Source: Paraburkholderia atlantica
GTDB taxonomy: Bacteria; Pseudomonadota; Gammaproteobacteria; Burkholderiales; Burkholderiaceae
Direction of reading: 5' to 3'
DNA length: 64,000 nucleotides
NCBI RefSeq assembly: GCF_009362785.1
Contig: NZ_WHNQ01000035.1
Location: 1 to 64,000, forward strand
The notes beneath the pieces are model-generated. The model had not been told where the DNA came from. It was given only the letters and a program-made list of their open reading frames with translations, and searched no databases. Of this stretch, positions 14,897-24,688 are shown piece by piece (position 1 is the stretch's first letter; the number at the start of each line of letters is the position of its first letter). The position numbers were made by a program, and so were the translations under genes.

Positions 14897-17482
14897 CTAC
14901 CCGCACGCCCCCACCTCCCCGCACGCGGTACAAAAATCGCAGCCGTCCTTGCGAATCACCGCATTCGCGCCACATGAAGCGCATTTGCGTCCGAGCATCG
15001 TGTGCAGCCCTTGCGTGCCATTCGGCTGCAGCAACGTGTCAGCGCTATCGGCGGGATTCGCACGGAGCCCGAAATCGGCGGACAGCGCCAAGTCGGTTTT
15101 CATTTGCCCACGCGGCAAACGCGCGAGCATCCGCGACGCGACCTGGTTGCCCTCGGCGTCGAGAAAGCCGCGCCGATACAGGATCTGCTGGATCGCGAAC
15201 GCGAGCGCCGCCACTTCGGAATCGTGCCAGCGCGGCGCGCGATGACCGTCGAGACGCTGCACGTCGCCGAGCCGCACCTGTCCGCGATCCCACGACACCT
15301 TGCGCATATCCTGCAGATTGCGCGCGACGAAGCCGCCGCGCGCGGCCAGCGACAGCGAACGCATCGTCGCGGTGATCCATTGCTGCGACTCGTCGCGCTG
15401 ACCGACCGGAATGAAGAACTCGATCGGCCGCTCGATCGTCACGTCCTCGCCGCCGAGCCGCCCCGTCACCTCGATGAACGACACCGCGACATACAAGGAC
15501 TTCTTGCCGGCCTGCGTCAGATACTCGACCTTCTCGATGATCGCCGGCAATTCGCCCCTCGGCCGATGATCGATCGCGATACGCAGCGGGTCCTGGTCCA
15601 TCTCGGCGAGCGTGTCGTCGGTCTGTGCGGACGACACGCTCAGCACTGCGCCGAGCGTGTCGTTCGGCCGATAGGTGGCAAGGCCCTTCAGCCCGCTTTT
15701 CCATGCATCGAAGTAGAGGCTTTCGAACGCGTCGAACGGATAGTCGGCGGGCACGTTGACGGTCTTCGAGATCGACGTGTCGACGTACGGCTGCACGGCC
15801 GCCATCATGTCGAGATGGTCGCGCGCGGACATCTGCAGCGCGCTGACGAAATAGTCCGGTAGCCTGGTCACATCGCCGCCGAGCTCGCGATAAAGCCGGT
15901 ACGCGTAGTCCTCGACGTCGAACGATTCGCGGCCGCCGTCGGCCATCACCTTCATGCGCGTATAGGTCCACGAGAACGCCGGCTCGATGCCGTTCGACGC
16001 GTTGTCCGCGAACGCGAGGCTGACGGTGCCGGTCGGCGCGATCGACAGCAGATGGCTATTGCGGATGCCGTCGCGGCGGATCGCCTGCTTGAGGTCGTCG
16101 GGCAGACGCGACGCGAACGTGCCGGCTTCCAGGTAACGCGCGGCGTCGAACAGCTCGAACGCGCCGCGCTCCTTCGCGAGTTCGACCGACGCGCGATACG
16201 CTTCGTCGCGCATCAACCGCGCGATGCGCACCGCGAAATCGCGGCCTTCCTGCGAGTTGTAGCGCAGGCCCATCATCACGAGCGTATCGCCGAGGCCGGT
16301 AAAGCCGACGCCGATGCGCCGCTTCGCGCGCGATTCGGCGTATTGCTCGGGCAGCGGCCACAGCGTGACGTCGAGCACGTCGTCGAGAAAGCGCACCTGC
16401 GTGCGGGTGCGGCGTGCGAGGGCGTCCCAGTCGAACGACGGTTGACGGCCCTGCAACTGCGCGAACGGATCGACGACGAAGCGCGTCAGATTGAGCGGCC
16501 CCAGGTTGCAGCAGCCGTAGGCGGGCAGCGGCTGCTCGCCGCACGGATTGGTCGCGCGGATCGTTTCGACCGCGCGCAGATTGTTGTCCTCGTTCATCCG
16601 CGAGATGAACACGATGCCGGGCTCGGCGACGTCGTACGTCGAGCGCATGATGCGGTCCCAGATCGCGCGCGCCGGATGTTCGCTATAGACCCACAGGCCG
16701 TCCTCGCGCTGCCGCACGTCGCCGGCCGCGCGCAGCGCCGGCGACGGCTCGGCGCGATGGACCAGTTGCCACGGCTCCTCGTTCTCGACCGCGCGCATGA
16801 ATTCGTCGGTGACGCCGACCGATACGTTGAAGTTGTTCCAGCGCCCCTTCGAGTGCTTGGCCTCGATGAATTCGAGCAGGTCGGGATGATTGCAGTCGAG
16901 CACCGCCATCTGCGCGCCGCGCCGCGAGCCCGCGCTTTCGACGGTGCGGCACGATGCGTCGAACACGTCCATGTAGCTGCACGGGCCCGAGGCGGCCGAG
17001 CTGGTCGTGTGAACCCGCGCGCCTTTCGGCCGGATCGCGGAGAAGTTGTAGCCGACACCGCCGCCGCGGCGCATCGTCTCGGCCGCCTGCAGCAGCGCCA
17101 CGTAGATGCCCGGCAAACCCTGTTCATCGACGCCCTGGATCGAATCGCCGACCGGCTGCACGAAGCAGTTGATCAGCGTCGCGGCGATGCCGCTGCCCGC
17201 CGCGCTCATGATGCGGCCCGCGCCGAGCGCACCGTGGCGCATATTGTCGACGAACTGTTCCTCGACCGACGCGCGCAACTCGGGCGGCTCGGCCTCGGCG
17301 ACGCCGCGCGCGACGCGGCGGTATACATCGTCGGCTGATTGCTCGTCGCCTTTCGCGTACTTTTCGAGCAGCACGTCGAGCGCGAACTGCTGCGGCGGGA
17401 TCAGCGAAGCGGGAGGAGCAGGGGAAGCGGGAGGCGTGGAAGCGGCGGTGGCCGCGCGGGTTTGCGGCGTGTCTTCTGCCAT
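14897..17482 (-). CDS. nrdJ: Adenosylcobalamin-dependent (class II) ribonucleoside-diphosphate reductase
   Basis: This is an 861-residue class II ribonucleotide reductase, which makes deoxynucleotides without oxygen dependence using coenzyme B12. Visible motifs are SGIAATLINCFVQPVGDS, the GGGVGYNFSAIRPKGA loop, active-site NPCGEQPLPAYGCCNLGPLNL, the ISKTVNVP segment, and a C-terminal zinc-ribbon CASCGANAVIRKDGCDFCTACG. The N-terminal 30 residues are a low-complexity Ala/Pro/Thr leader. No cobalamin riboswitch was seen upstream. It is a single-gene unit. BluB at the far end of the window supports cobalamin use by this organism. Confidence 0.95.
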   Translation of the reverse strand: MAEDTPQTRAATAASTPPASPAPPASLIPPQQFALDVLLEKYAKGDEQSADDVYRRVARGVAEAEPPELRASVEEQFVDNMRHGALGAGRIMSAAGSGIAATLINCFVQPVGDSIQGVDEQGLPGIYVALLQAAETMRRGGGVGYNFSAIRPKGARVHTTSSAASGPCSYMDVFDASCRTVESAGSRRGAQMAVLDCNHPDLLEFIEAKHSKGRWNNFNVSVGVTDEFMRAVENEEPWQLVHRAEPSPALRAAGDVRQREDGLWVYSEHPARAIWDRIMRSTYDVAEPGIVFISRMNEDNNLRAVETIRATNPCGEQPLPAYGCCNLGPLNLTRFVVDPFAQLQGRQPSFDWDALARRTRTQVRFLDDVLDVTLWPLPEQYAESRAKRRIGVGFTGLGDTLVMMGLRYNSQEGRDFAVRIARLMRDEAYRASVELAKERGAFELFDAARYLEAGTFASRLPDDLKQAIRRDGIRNSHLLSIAPTGTVSLAFADNASNGIEPAFSWTYTRMKVMADGGRESFDVEDYAYRLYRELGGDVTRLPDYFVSALQMSARDHLDMMAAVQPYVDTSISKTVNVPADYPFDAFESLYFDAWKSGLKGLATYRPNDTLGAVLSVSSAQTDDTLAEMDQDPLRIAIDHRPRGELPAIIEKVEYLTQAGKKSLYVAVSFIEVTGRLGGEDVTIERPIEFFIPVGQRDESQQWITATMRSLSLAARGGFVARNLQDMRKVSWDRGQVRLGDVQRLDGHRAPRWHDSEVAALAFAIQQILYRRGFLDAEGNQVASRMLARLPRGQMKTDLALSADFGLRANPADSADTLLQPNGTQGLHTMLGRKCASCGANAVIRKDGCDFCTACGEVGACG

Positions 17483-17766
17483 GATCGGCCCTCAAACGGC
17501 GTCGCGGCGGGCGCGGCGCGGTGGTGGAAGGCGCGCAGCCTGCGCCGGATAGCGAGCCGGCGGTCGGGCGGGCGCAACGAATCCACCTTAACGCACGAGG
17601 CGCGGGGCGGCAACCGGGAGCGGGGCCGGCGCGGCGGCGCATCATACGATGCCGCGGCGGCCGGGCACGCGATCGTTAAAGGCGTGTGGGCAGGAGGGAG
17701 ATCGACCGCGAGGGCAACGGATCGAAACTTGCGTTCCGCTCGCGGGACTCGGGAACGTTCCGTGCG

Positions 17767-18057
17767 TCAGGCCGCTTCGAGCAGCGGTTCGAGAATTTCC
17801 GCGCAGATCATCGCGGACGCATTCGACGGCGCCGGGCGCTCGGCCGGCTTGAACACCGGGTCACCGCGACGGATTTTGCGGCGCGACACCGCGCAAGTAC
17901 CGGAAGAATGCGCCGAGCGGCGCCGCCAGCGCTGCTCACCGTAGTGGCAGCGGCCCGGCTCGACCCAGCGGATCACCAGCGTCGTGTCGGAGCTCTCGAG
18001 AATTTCGATGCGTACACCATTGCTACCGTCGAGGGGGATGGACTCCAGGGTCATCAT
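17767..18057 (-). CDS. DUF3331 family protein
   Basis: This is a 96-residue basic protein. It has the segments VIRWVEPGRCHYGEQRWRRR and SGTCAVSRRKIRRGDPVFKP, where two cysteines and the RRGD-type loop match the DUF3331 family found mainly in Burkholderiaceae. The function is unknown; the cysteine arrangement hints at a small metal-binding or zinc-ribbon-like domain. Two consecutive methionines offer alternative starts. It is transcribed alone and divergently from the AI-2E-type permease. Confidence 0.75.
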   Translation of the reverse strand: MMTLESIPLDGSNGVRIEILESSDTTLVIRWVEPGRCHYGEQRWRRRSAHSSGTCAVSRRKIRRGDPVFKPAERPAPSNASAMICAEILEPLLEAA

Positions 18058-18396
18058 CGACTCCGTATTGTGGAGTGCCGAATTTAGTCCTGTGCGCGCC
18101 GGATAGCCATTGTGTCATCGTTGAAACACCGTTCCGGAATCCGCAATAATCACACTTGACATTTCCGAGTGGCTGAAATGGCGGGCGTCGCAAGCATTTT
18201 TTATGTGAGTTTTTAATAATGTGCGTTTTTGCAACGCTGTGTTGCCTGTTACGCGACGAGGGTGGCGGCCGGAAGAGGGCGGCAACGCTTCCTTTAAGAT
18301 GTTGAGTGTCGGGCGGCGAACTGAGCCGTCAGTGTAGCGGGTTTGAATTTTTCAGGTCGGCTCGCGCGCACACTGTTCAAGAACACAAGAGTTCAC
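18058..18396. promoter_or_regulatory. Divergent intergenic region with a candidate promoter
   Basis: This 339-base AT-richer gap separates the DUF3331 gene from the permease. At 18121-18150 TTGAAA is followed after 18 bases by AATAAT, a plausible sigma-70 promoter on the plus strand. A second TTGACA at about 18156 lacks a good -10 partner. No coding frame or structured RNA stands out. Confidence 0.35.
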
Positions 18397-19491
18397 ATGA
18401 TTCCACGCCCTCCCGCAGTTCCGCCCAACTCTTCCGAAGCGTCGTCCGTCGCCGCCGAGCGCCAGAAAAAGCAGAGGGCCGCATCGGTCGCGCTCTATAT
18501 CGGGCTCGTGCTGCTCGCTTTGTGGGTGGTGCGCGATTTCATCGTGGTGGTGGCGTGGGCGGCGGTCGTCGCGATTGCGCTGTGGCCGCTGCTGCACAAG
18601 GTGGCGAGCAGCCAGTGGTTCAGGGGACGCACGACCTTGCTCGCGACCGTCTTCACGCTGGTGATCGCCGTGCTCGTGCTGCTGCCGGTCGGGCTCGGCA
18701 TCGCGCAGGCGTTGCGCGAGGCGCACGATCTGAACGAGTGGTTCCGCAGCGCGCAGGAAAATGGCATTCCGTTGCCGGACTTCATCAACCGTCTGCCGTT
18801 CGGTGTGCAGCAGATCAGCTCGTGGTGGCAGGCCAATCTCGCTCAGCCGCTGCGCGGCTCGGCGGCGATGAAAGGCTTGCACAGCGAAACGGTGATGACA
18901 CTCGGCCGGCATTTCGGCGCGCGCGCCGCGCATGCGGCGATGGTGTTCGCGTTCATGCTGGTCACGCTGTTCGTGATTTTTCAGGCGGGGCCACGGCTGT
19001 CCGGCTCGCTGCTGAAGGCCGCGCGACGCGGTTTCGGCGATAGCGGCGCGGACCTCGTCGCGCATATGGGGACCGCGGTGCGCGGCACCGTGTCGGGGCT
19101 GATCGTGGTCGGCGTCGGCGAGGGCCTGCTGCTTGGCGTCGCGTACTTCGTGACCGGCGTGCCGCATGCGGCGCTGCTCGGCTTCGTTACGGCGATCGCG
19201 GCGATGCTGCCGTTCTGCGCGCCGATCGTGTTCGGTCTCGCCGCGCTGTGGCTGCTCGTGCAGGGCTCGATGGTCGCGGCGGCCGGGCTGCTGGTATTCG
19301 GCGCGGTCGTCGTGTTCGTCGCCGAGCACTTCGTGCGGCCGGTGCTGATCGGCAACTCGACGCGCCTGCCGTTTCTGCTCGTGCTGTTCGGCATTCTCGG
19401 CGGCGCGGAGACGTTCGGGCTGCTGGGGATTTTCATCGGGCCCGCGTTGATGACGGTGCTGATGGTGCTGTGGACCGATCTCGTGGAATAG
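18397..19491 (+). CDS. AI-2E family transporter (PerM/TqsA-like permease)
   Basis: This is a 364-residue membrane protein with the AI-2E transporter layout. It has paired N-terminal transmembrane segments (SVALYIGLVLLALWVVRDFIVVVAWAAV is one hydrophobic block), a long soluble middle segment, then a bundle of hydrophobic segments ending with the conserved GxxGIFIGPALMTVLMVLW. The start MIPRPPAVPP has only a weak AAGAG upstream; an in-frame TTG 18 codons earlier is possible. The family includes quorum-signal exporters, Na+/H+ antiporters and many uncharacterised permeases, so the substrate is unknown. Confidence 0.82.
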   Translation: MIPRPPAVPPNSSEASSVAAERQKKQRAASVALYIGLVLLALWVVRDFIVVVAWAAVVAIALWPLLHKVASSQWFRGRTTLLATVFTLVIAVLVLLPVGLGIAQALREAHDLNEWFRSAQENGIPLPDFINRLPFGVQQISSWWQANLAQPLRGSAAMKGLHSETVMTLGRHFGARAAHAAMVFAFMLVTLFVIFQAGPRLSGSLLKAARRGFGDSGADLVAHMGTAVRGTVSGLIVVGVGEGLLLGVAYFVTGVPHAALLGFVTAIAAMLPFCAPIVFGLAALWLLVQGSMVAAAGLLVFGAVVVFVAEHFVRPVLIGNSTRLPFLLVLFGILGGAETFGLLGIFIGPALMTVLMVLWTDLVE

Positions 19492-19498
19492 CGCTGTC

Positions 19499-20371
19499 TC
19501 AAGGCCGCTGATTCGACGGATGCTCCTGCGCCGGCGGCTTCACGCAGCCGAGCGTGTATTTGAGCGCTGCGGGCAGCAGTGCGCTCCATACGTCCCACGT
19601 GTGGCCGCCGTCGATGATCCGCAGCGCCGCCGGATTGCCCGCGAGCCGCAGATGCGTGTATAGCAGCGACGCATCGGCCTGGATGTCGAGGTCGTCGTCG
19701 CCGGATGCGATGAACATCGGCAGGCGATACGGCTGGCTCATGTAGCGGTCCCACTGCGCCGGATAGTTGAGCTCGTGCCATATGCGCGGATCGAACTGGT
19801 GCTCGCCGAACACGCCGACGCGCCGCGCCGCCGACGCGCGCGGCGGCTCGTTTGCGTAGATTGCGGGACTCAGCAGCAGCGCGCCGCAAAACATCTCGGG
19901 CTGCGTCAGCGCATAGCGCAGCGCGCCGAAGCCGCCCATCGACACGCCGCCGATCATCCGTCCGCCGCGCTGCGTCGCGACCGCGTAGTGCGTTTCAATC
20001 TCGGGCAGCAGATCGCCGAAGAACGCGCTCTCCATCTTTTCCTTCCGGTCGACGTACCAGTCCGTGCCGCCTTGAGGCATCACGATGACGACCGGCGCGA
20101 TCTCCTTGCGCTCGATCAGCGTGTCGGCGGTACTTTGCAGATGACCTTGCGTGAGCCAGTCGTTGGCGTCGCCGTTATTGCCGTGGAGCAGGTAGAGCAC
20201 CGGCAGGCGCGGACCATCCGCGCGATAGCCCGCCGGCAGGTAGACCGTGTAGTTCCAGTCGCGGCCGAGCGCATCGGAATGGAAGCTGCGGCTCGCGACC
20301 GTGCTCGCGAACGCGGGCGCGCCGACGGTGAAGGCAAGCAGTGCGAGGGCGAAACTGAAGAATCGACGCAT
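19499..20371 (-). CDS. Exported esterase of the alpha/beta-hydrolase (esterase D) family
   Basis: This is a 290-residue secreted hydrolase. Residues 1-22 form a signal peptide ending APAFA. The core has LPVLYLLHGNNGDANDW (oxyanion region), nucleophile Ser in GGVSMGGFGALRYAL, an acidic residue in SGDDDLDIQA and a histidine in IDGGHTWDVWSALL. This gives a complete Ser-Asp-His set. The family covers mycolyltransferase-like esterases, S-formylglutathione hydrolase and enterochelin-type esterases; the export signal favours an extracytoplasmic ester substrate. Its stop lies seven bases from the convergent permease stop. Confidence 0.85.
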   Translation of the reverse strand: MRRFFSFALALLAFTVGAPAFASTVASRSFHSDALGRDWNYTVYLPAGYRADGPRLPVLYLLHGNNGDANDWLTQGHLQSTADTLIERKEIAPVVIVMPQGGTDWYVDRKEKMESAFFGDLLPEIETHYAVATQRGGRMIGGVSMGGFGALRYALTQPEMFCGALLLSPAIYANEPPRASAARRVGVFGEHQFDPRIWHELNYPAQWDRYMSQPYRLPMFIASGDDDLDIQADASLLYTHLRLAGNPAALRIIDGGHTWDVWSALLPAALKYTLGCVKPPAQEHPSNQRP

Positions 20372-20493
20372 GTCAGTGAAGATGGCCGGCTGGCGCGGGA
20401 TTCGCGCGCGGCCGTCATCCTATCAGCATTGACGCCAGAGTTGAGATGGAAAGTGGCGGACGGACGGACGTCGCTTTATGCGCGCAAAGTTCT

Positions 20494-21606
20494 TCAGCCC
20501 GACGTCCGCAGCCGTCCGTCAACGAACCGCCCGACGATCCGCTTCAGCGGTTCCACGCCCAGCGCGACGGCGAACAGCGCGCCGACCGCGGCCGCGTCGG
20601 CGAGCAGTCCGAGCGGATAGTTCAGGTAACCATCGGTGGCCGCGTAGAGCACCGAGTCGATCACCAGCGAAATCACCGCGCCGGCAATGAAGCACAGCAG
20701 GCCCTGACGGCCGATCAAGCCGACCCACGGCAGCCGCCGCGCGACCTTCTTCGCCCAGCCGAGCTCGATCAGATTGGCGACGAGCCATGCGATCGCGAGG
20801 AAGTTGCCCGCGCGCAGGTAGGACAGGTTCTCCTTGAAGCTTGCGGCAAGCGGCGCATGCAGCAGCACGAGCTTGTAGTACGCGGCGCCCACGACCACCG
20901 CGAACGCCAGCACGCTGACGAGCCAGCCCGACCGATGCGCGCTGGTGCGTTGATACACCGGCTGGCAGCGTGTGAGCACGCCGAGCACGAACATCAGTTG
21001 CCACGCGAACGGGTTGAAGTCCCAGTGCATGTCGGGCGCGGCGGGCAGGTACTTGCTGATCGCCGGCGCGCCGGCCCACAGCGCGACACTGCCGGCGACC
21101 AGCAGCCACGGCTTGCTGCGCGCAAGCGGCAGGATTGCGGGGACCAGCAGCGCGAAGAACGCGTACATCGGCAGCACCGACGCGAGGTACGGTTGCCGGC
21201 GCAGCAGCACGATGTCGCGCAGCGCGGCAAGCGGCGTGTCGATCAGGTCGTCGAGATCGGTCGTGGCGAGATTCGGCCCGTCGATGCTGAATGCGGTGAG
21301 TACCGCGCTGACCAGCAGCATCAGCCCGGCGGTGACCAGGAACGCGCGATAGATCTCGAACGAGCGGCGCACGAAGCGGCCACGCGCGATCGTCTCGTTG
21401 CGCCGCTCGGCGAGCGTCGCATAGGCGGTGGCGGTCGCGAAGCCGCCGAGGAACACGAACACTTCGGCGGCATCGCACAGCGCATACGCGTGCAGCGTCA
21501 CGCGCGACAGAATGCTGCCGCCAATATGATCGACGACGATGATCAGCAGAACCAGTCCGCGGAAAAAGTCCAGCTCGATCAGGCGGGAGGAGGGCTTGTT
21601 AGGCAT
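20494..21606 (-). CDS. opgC: OpgC-like membrane acyltransferase
   Basis: This is a 370-residue integral membrane protein with about ten hydrophobic segments. It begins SSRLIELDFFRGLVLLIIVV-DHIGG and continues to DAAEVFVFLGGFATATAY, the typical opening of OpgC proteins. In E. coli OpgC succinylates periplasmic glucans. A TTG four codons upstream is an alternative start; ATG at MPNKPSS is preferred. No opgGH genes are nearby, so the acceptor may be a glucan or another envelope polysaccharide. Confidence 0.8.
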   Translation of the reverse strand: MPNKPSSRLIELDFFRGLVLLIIVVDHIGGSILSRVTLHAYALCDAAEVFVFLGGFATATAYATLAERRNETIARGRFVRRSFEIYRAFLVTAGLMLLVSAVLTAFSIDGPNLATTDLDDLIDTPLAALRDIVLLRRQPYLASVLPMYAFFALLVPAILPLARSKPWLLVAGSVALWAGAPAISKYLPAAPDMHWDFNPFAWQLMFVLGVLTRCQPVYQRTSAHRSGWLVSVLAFAVVVGAAYYKLVLLHAPLAASFKENLSYLRAGNFLAIAWLVANLIELGWAKKVARRLPWVGLIGRQGLLCFIAGAVISLVIDSVLYAATDGYLNYPLGLLADAAAVGALFAVALGVEPLKRIVGRFVDGRLRTSG

Positions 21607-22133
21607 TGTTCGAGTCAAAAGCAGCCCCGTGCGACGGCGCGCTGATCCAGCGCGGCGGGCGTCTCACAAGGCTTTTTAATATGGGATTGGGTGCTGCGGC
21701 GGGAAGGCGATCCGGGCTGGCGTCACCTGTGGTCCGCGTCGCCGACTTCGGCTGCCTTTTCGAGGCGGCGCGTCAGCGGGCTGTAAAGATGACCTTCGCT
21801 GCGGCATCGAGTTCCGTTGCACAGCAGCAGAGGCACGGGATTATATTTCCTTTCATGACAATCACGCAGCGAGATCGGCAGCAGCGACTGCCGTTTACCT
21901 GAAGCGACGTTACGAAAAAAGAGGAAACGACGCGCAGTGGAGAATTAGCAACATTCCCGATGCTTGGCGCATCCACTCATGGACGGCCGGACGATGTCGT
22001 GTGAGGATTTCTGGAAAGCGCAGCCATTGGGAGCAGCCTTCAGAACTGCTGGGAAAGTGACGAGAATAAAAAGCAAAGAGAACAAAGCGGCCGGATCGAG
22101 TTGTCCTATCACTCGAGGTGCAGGGAGATCATC
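21607..22133. other. 527-base intergenic region upstream of the porin
   Basis: The gap separates the divergent OpgC-like and porin genes. No convincing gene is present; a 98-codon plus-strand frame here has no family features. The last 150 bases are purine-rich and lead to a GGGAG ribosome binding site before the porin. A long leader is common for porins under post-transcriptional control, but no specific motif can be pointed out. Confidence 0.5.
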
Positions 22134-23312
22134 ATGAACAAGCAAGTGTTCGCGCTGGCTGCCTCCATTGCTGCGTCTGCCGTTCTTGCCGTGCCTGCCG
22201 CCGCGCAGACTAGCGTCACGCTGTATGGCGTGATCGACGAAGGCATCAACTATACGAACAACGTCGGCCACGGCCATGTTTATGAACTCGCCAGCGGGCT
22301 TGCACAGGGGAGCCGCTGGGGCCTGAAGGGCTCCGAAGATCTCGGTGGTGGACTGAAGGCGATCTTCCAGCTCGAGAATGGTTTCGATCTGAATTCCGGG
22401 CGGCTCGGACAGGGCGCTCGCCTGTTCGGTCGGCAGGCTTTCGTCGGACTCAGCTCGCAGGCGTACGGCACGCTGACGTTTGGCCGACAATACGATTCGG
22501 TCGTCGATTATCTGGCGCAGACCACGGCCAACGGCAATTGGGGCGGCGAGCTGTTCTCGCATCCATTCGACAACGACAACACCGACAACACGTTCCGCCT
22601 CAACAATACCGTCAAGTATTCGAGCCCGTCGATCTCGGGCTTCCAGTTCGGCGGCACTTACAGCTTCAGCAACGACACGGGCTTCGCCAACAATCGCGCG
22701 TACAGCTTCGGCGGCCAGTACACCTATGGCGGGCTGCTGGTTGCCGCGGCTTATCTGCAGGCAGACCATCCGGGCGGCAGCGCGAACGGCGCGGTCGCCA
22801 CGAACGACGCCGGCTTCGTCGCGACGCGCATGCGCGTGTTCGGCGGCGGCATCACCTATACGTTCGGACCGGCGACGGCGGGTTTCGTCTATAGCAACTC
22901 GAACTATCTGGAGCCGACCGCAAACGGCTATCTCGGCATCGAACCGCTGGTGCCGCTCGTGCCCGTCACGCCGCCGGGCGTGCTGCTGAACTCGCTCAAG
23001 TATCAGAACTTCGAGATCAACGGCAAGTATCAGATCTCGCCGGTGCTGTTCGTCGGCGCGCAGTACGTGTACACGATGGAAACCTACGACGCATCGAACG
23101 GCGGTGTGAAGCCGCGCATCCATACGTTCGGTCTGATGGCCGATTACAACCTGTCCAAGCGCACCGACCTCTATCTGCAGGGCGCCTATCAACAGGTCGC
23201 CGGCGATTCCACACTGTCGATCCTCGACTTCGCATTCATCCCCGGCACGCAGTCGCCGTCGTCGACGTCGAAGCAGGTCGTCGTGCGCGCGGCGATCCGG
23301 CATAAGTTCTAG
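22134..23312 (+). CDS. Gram-negative trimeric porin, Burkholderia OmpC type
   Basis: This is a 392-residue outer-membrane porin. A 24-residue signal peptide (ending VPAAAQ) is followed by SSVTLYGVID-type first strand (TSVTLYGVIDEGINYTNN). Then come SRWGLKGSEDLGGGLKAIFQLENGF, the FGRQAFVGLSSQAYGTLTFGRQYDS loop region and a series of amphipathic strands. The last strand, VVVRAAIRHKF, ends in the terminal phenylalanine required for outer-membrane assembly. The start is supported by GGGAG seven bases upstream. A strong terminator follows. It is a general diffusion channel of betaproteobacterial type. Confidence 0.93.
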   Translation: MNKQVFALAASIAASAVLAVPAAAQTSVTLYGVIDEGINYTNNVGHGHVYELASGLAQGSRWGLKGSEDLGGGLKAIFQLENGFDLNSGRLGQGARLFGRQAFVGLSSQAYGTLTFGRQYDSVVDYLAQTTANGNWGGELFSHPFDNDNTDNTFRLNNTVKYSSPSISGFQFGGTYSFSNDTGFANNRAYSFGGQYTYGGLLVAAAYLQADHPGGSANGAVATNDAGFVATRMRVFGGGITYTFGPATAGFVYSNSNYLEPTANGYLGIEPLVPLVPVTPPGVLLNSLKYQNFEINGKYQISPVLFVGAQYVYTMETYDASNGGVKPRIHTFGLMADYNLSKRTDLYLQGAYQQVAGDSTLSILDFAFIPGTQSPSSTSKQVVVRAAIRHKF

Positions 23313-23341
23313 TTCGCCGCTCATCTGATACAGATCGTCCG

Positions 23342-23370
23342 GCCTTCGAATTTCGAAGGCTGGCTTTTTT
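23342..23370 (+). terminator. Rho-independent terminator after the porin
   Basis: An 8-base perfect stem, GCCTTCGA with TCGAAGGC and a three-base loop, is followed after three bases by CTTTTTT. It sits 29 bases downstream of the porin stop codon. Confidence 0.9.
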
Positions 23371-23740
23371 GCGCTCTGCGCCTCGGCGCATGACTATTCA
23401 AGTTCCCCTCGCGTCTGCCGATAAGTCGAATGTCAACGAGCCTGAACGCGCCGCGGCGAAGCGGTGATGTGTGCGTCGTTGGCGTGCCAAAACACGTGCC
23501 GTCGTAACGCGGAAATACGGCTCGTAACGTCTGTATCAGAGTGTGTGGCGCGGGGCGTTTTGATTAAACGGCACTTTAGAATTCCGCCAGAAATTTGATC
23601 GGCAAGCAGGCACGGAATGAGCGCCGTACGAGGCAGCTTCGCCGTGTCGTCGGGAAGGCTGCGTGGCCGAAGATCGCGCGCCTTGTCAGCGGCATCGGCG
23701 TATCCGGCTTGCGCATCTAATACAGCAGGAGTCGGACAGA
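23371..23740. other. 370-base gap between porin terminator and NlpD-like gene
   Basis: No gene or clear structured element is visible. The last 15 bases hold an AGGAG ribosome binding site for the lipoprotein that follows. Promoter hexamers close to consensus were not identified with confidence. Confidence 0.4.
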
Positions 23741-24688
23741 ATGAGAAAGCGTTTCGACAGAACGATCCTGGCCGGTCTCGCCGGCGCATGGGTCGCGCTG
23801 GCGGTCAGCGGTTGCGCGAACGTCGGGCAGCCGAATGCGCAGAACGGAGTGGCAAACAGCACCAACGCAGCGTCCGGCGTGCCGGCGGCGAATGCGATGG
23901 CAACAGCGTCTGGCGATGCTGCGGCAGCCGCGCCGCTGTCGATCGATGCCAGCGATAATGCGTCGCTGAAAAAGTCGCCGCCGCTCGTGTATCGGGTCAG
24001 GCGCGGCGACACGCTCGCGCGGGTCGCGCAGCATCATCGCATCAGCGTCAAGCAGTTGCAGGCATGGAATGGGCTGAAGGCGTCGGCGCGGCTGAAGCCG
24101 GGGCAAGTGCTGCACGTCGCGTCGCCGGAGACGGTGCGCGCGGTGAAGGCGGCCAATGCGGCGGCCGCCGCGAAGGCGGCGGCGCGAGCCGCGGCGCCGG
24201 GTGCTTCACAAGCGACAACGCAAACCTCGGCGCAATCTTCGACGCCGTCCGCAGCCCCCGCTCTGGATGCCGCCGAAGTCCGCCAGGTCACGCAGGAAAC
24301 CCGCCGGCATGCGAGCAGCGTGACACTCGCGTGGCCTGCCGCGGGCAGCGTCGTCGAAGCGTTCCAGCCGGGCGAAACACGCGGCATCGAAATCGGCGGC
24401 AAAGCGGGCGATCCGGTGCGAGCCGCCGCCGACGGCAAGGTCATGTACGCGGGCACCGGACTGAACAGCTATGGCAGCCTGATCATCGTCGAACACAACA
24501 AGGATTTTCTGACCGCGTATTCGCACAACCGCAAGCTGCTGGTCAAGATGGGCGACATCGTTCGAAAGGGACAGCAGATCGCGGAGATGGGTGACGAGAA
24601 CAACTCGCGTGTGTCGGTCGGGTTCGAAGTGCGGCACGACGGCAAACCGGTCGATCCGCTGCGCTATCTGCCGCAAGGGCGCAGTTGA
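23741..24688 (+). CDS. NlpD-like lipoprotein with LysM and degenerate M23 domains
   Basis: This is a 315-residue lipoprotein. The lipobox is VSGC with Cys25. A LysM domain at about residues 85-130 (VYRVRRGDTLARVAQHHRIS and so on) binds peptidoglycan. An alanine-rich linker leads to an M23/LytM domain at about residues 200-312. The usual zinc ligands are missing: GIEIGG replaces the GxDI-type motif, and VGFEVRHDG replaces the LHFE motif, so it should be an amidase activator and not a peptidase, as for NlpD/EnvC. An AGGAG site ten bases upstream supports the start. It is probably a paralogue of the NlpD encoded near rpoS in this group. Confidence 0.88.
   Translation: MRKRFDRTILAGLAGAWVALAVSGCANVGQPNAQNGVANSTNAASGVPAANAMATASGDAAAAAPLSIDASDNASLKKSPPLVYRVRRGDTLARVAQHHRISVKQLQAWNGLKASARLKPGQVLHVASPETVRAVKAANAAAAAKAAARAAAPGASQATTQTSAQSSTPSAAPALDAAEVRQVTQETRRHASSVTLAWPAAGSVVEAFQPGETRGIEIGGKAGDPVRAAADGKVMYAGTGLNSYGSLIIVEHNKDFLTAYSHNRKLLVKMGDIVRKGQQIAEMGDENNSRVSVGFEVRHDGKPVDPLRYLPQGRS

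Noticed and set aside
14797..15375. 192-codon plus-strand frame entering the 3' end of nrdJ
   Set aside because: It is a shadow frame, rich in Arg/Ala/Ser, overlapping the zinc-ribbon coding end of nrdJ.
15002..17338. Two long plus-strand frames opposite nrdJ
   Set aside because: Translations are arginine-rich and lack any motif; nrdJ explains the coding bias.
17483..17766. Cobalamin riboswitch upstream of nrdJ
   Set aside because: I looked for the B12 box and the typical leader and did not find them.
21606..21902. 98-codon plus-strand frame in the gap before the porin
   Set aside because: No ribosome site or family features; it starts inside the divergent OpgC-like start region.
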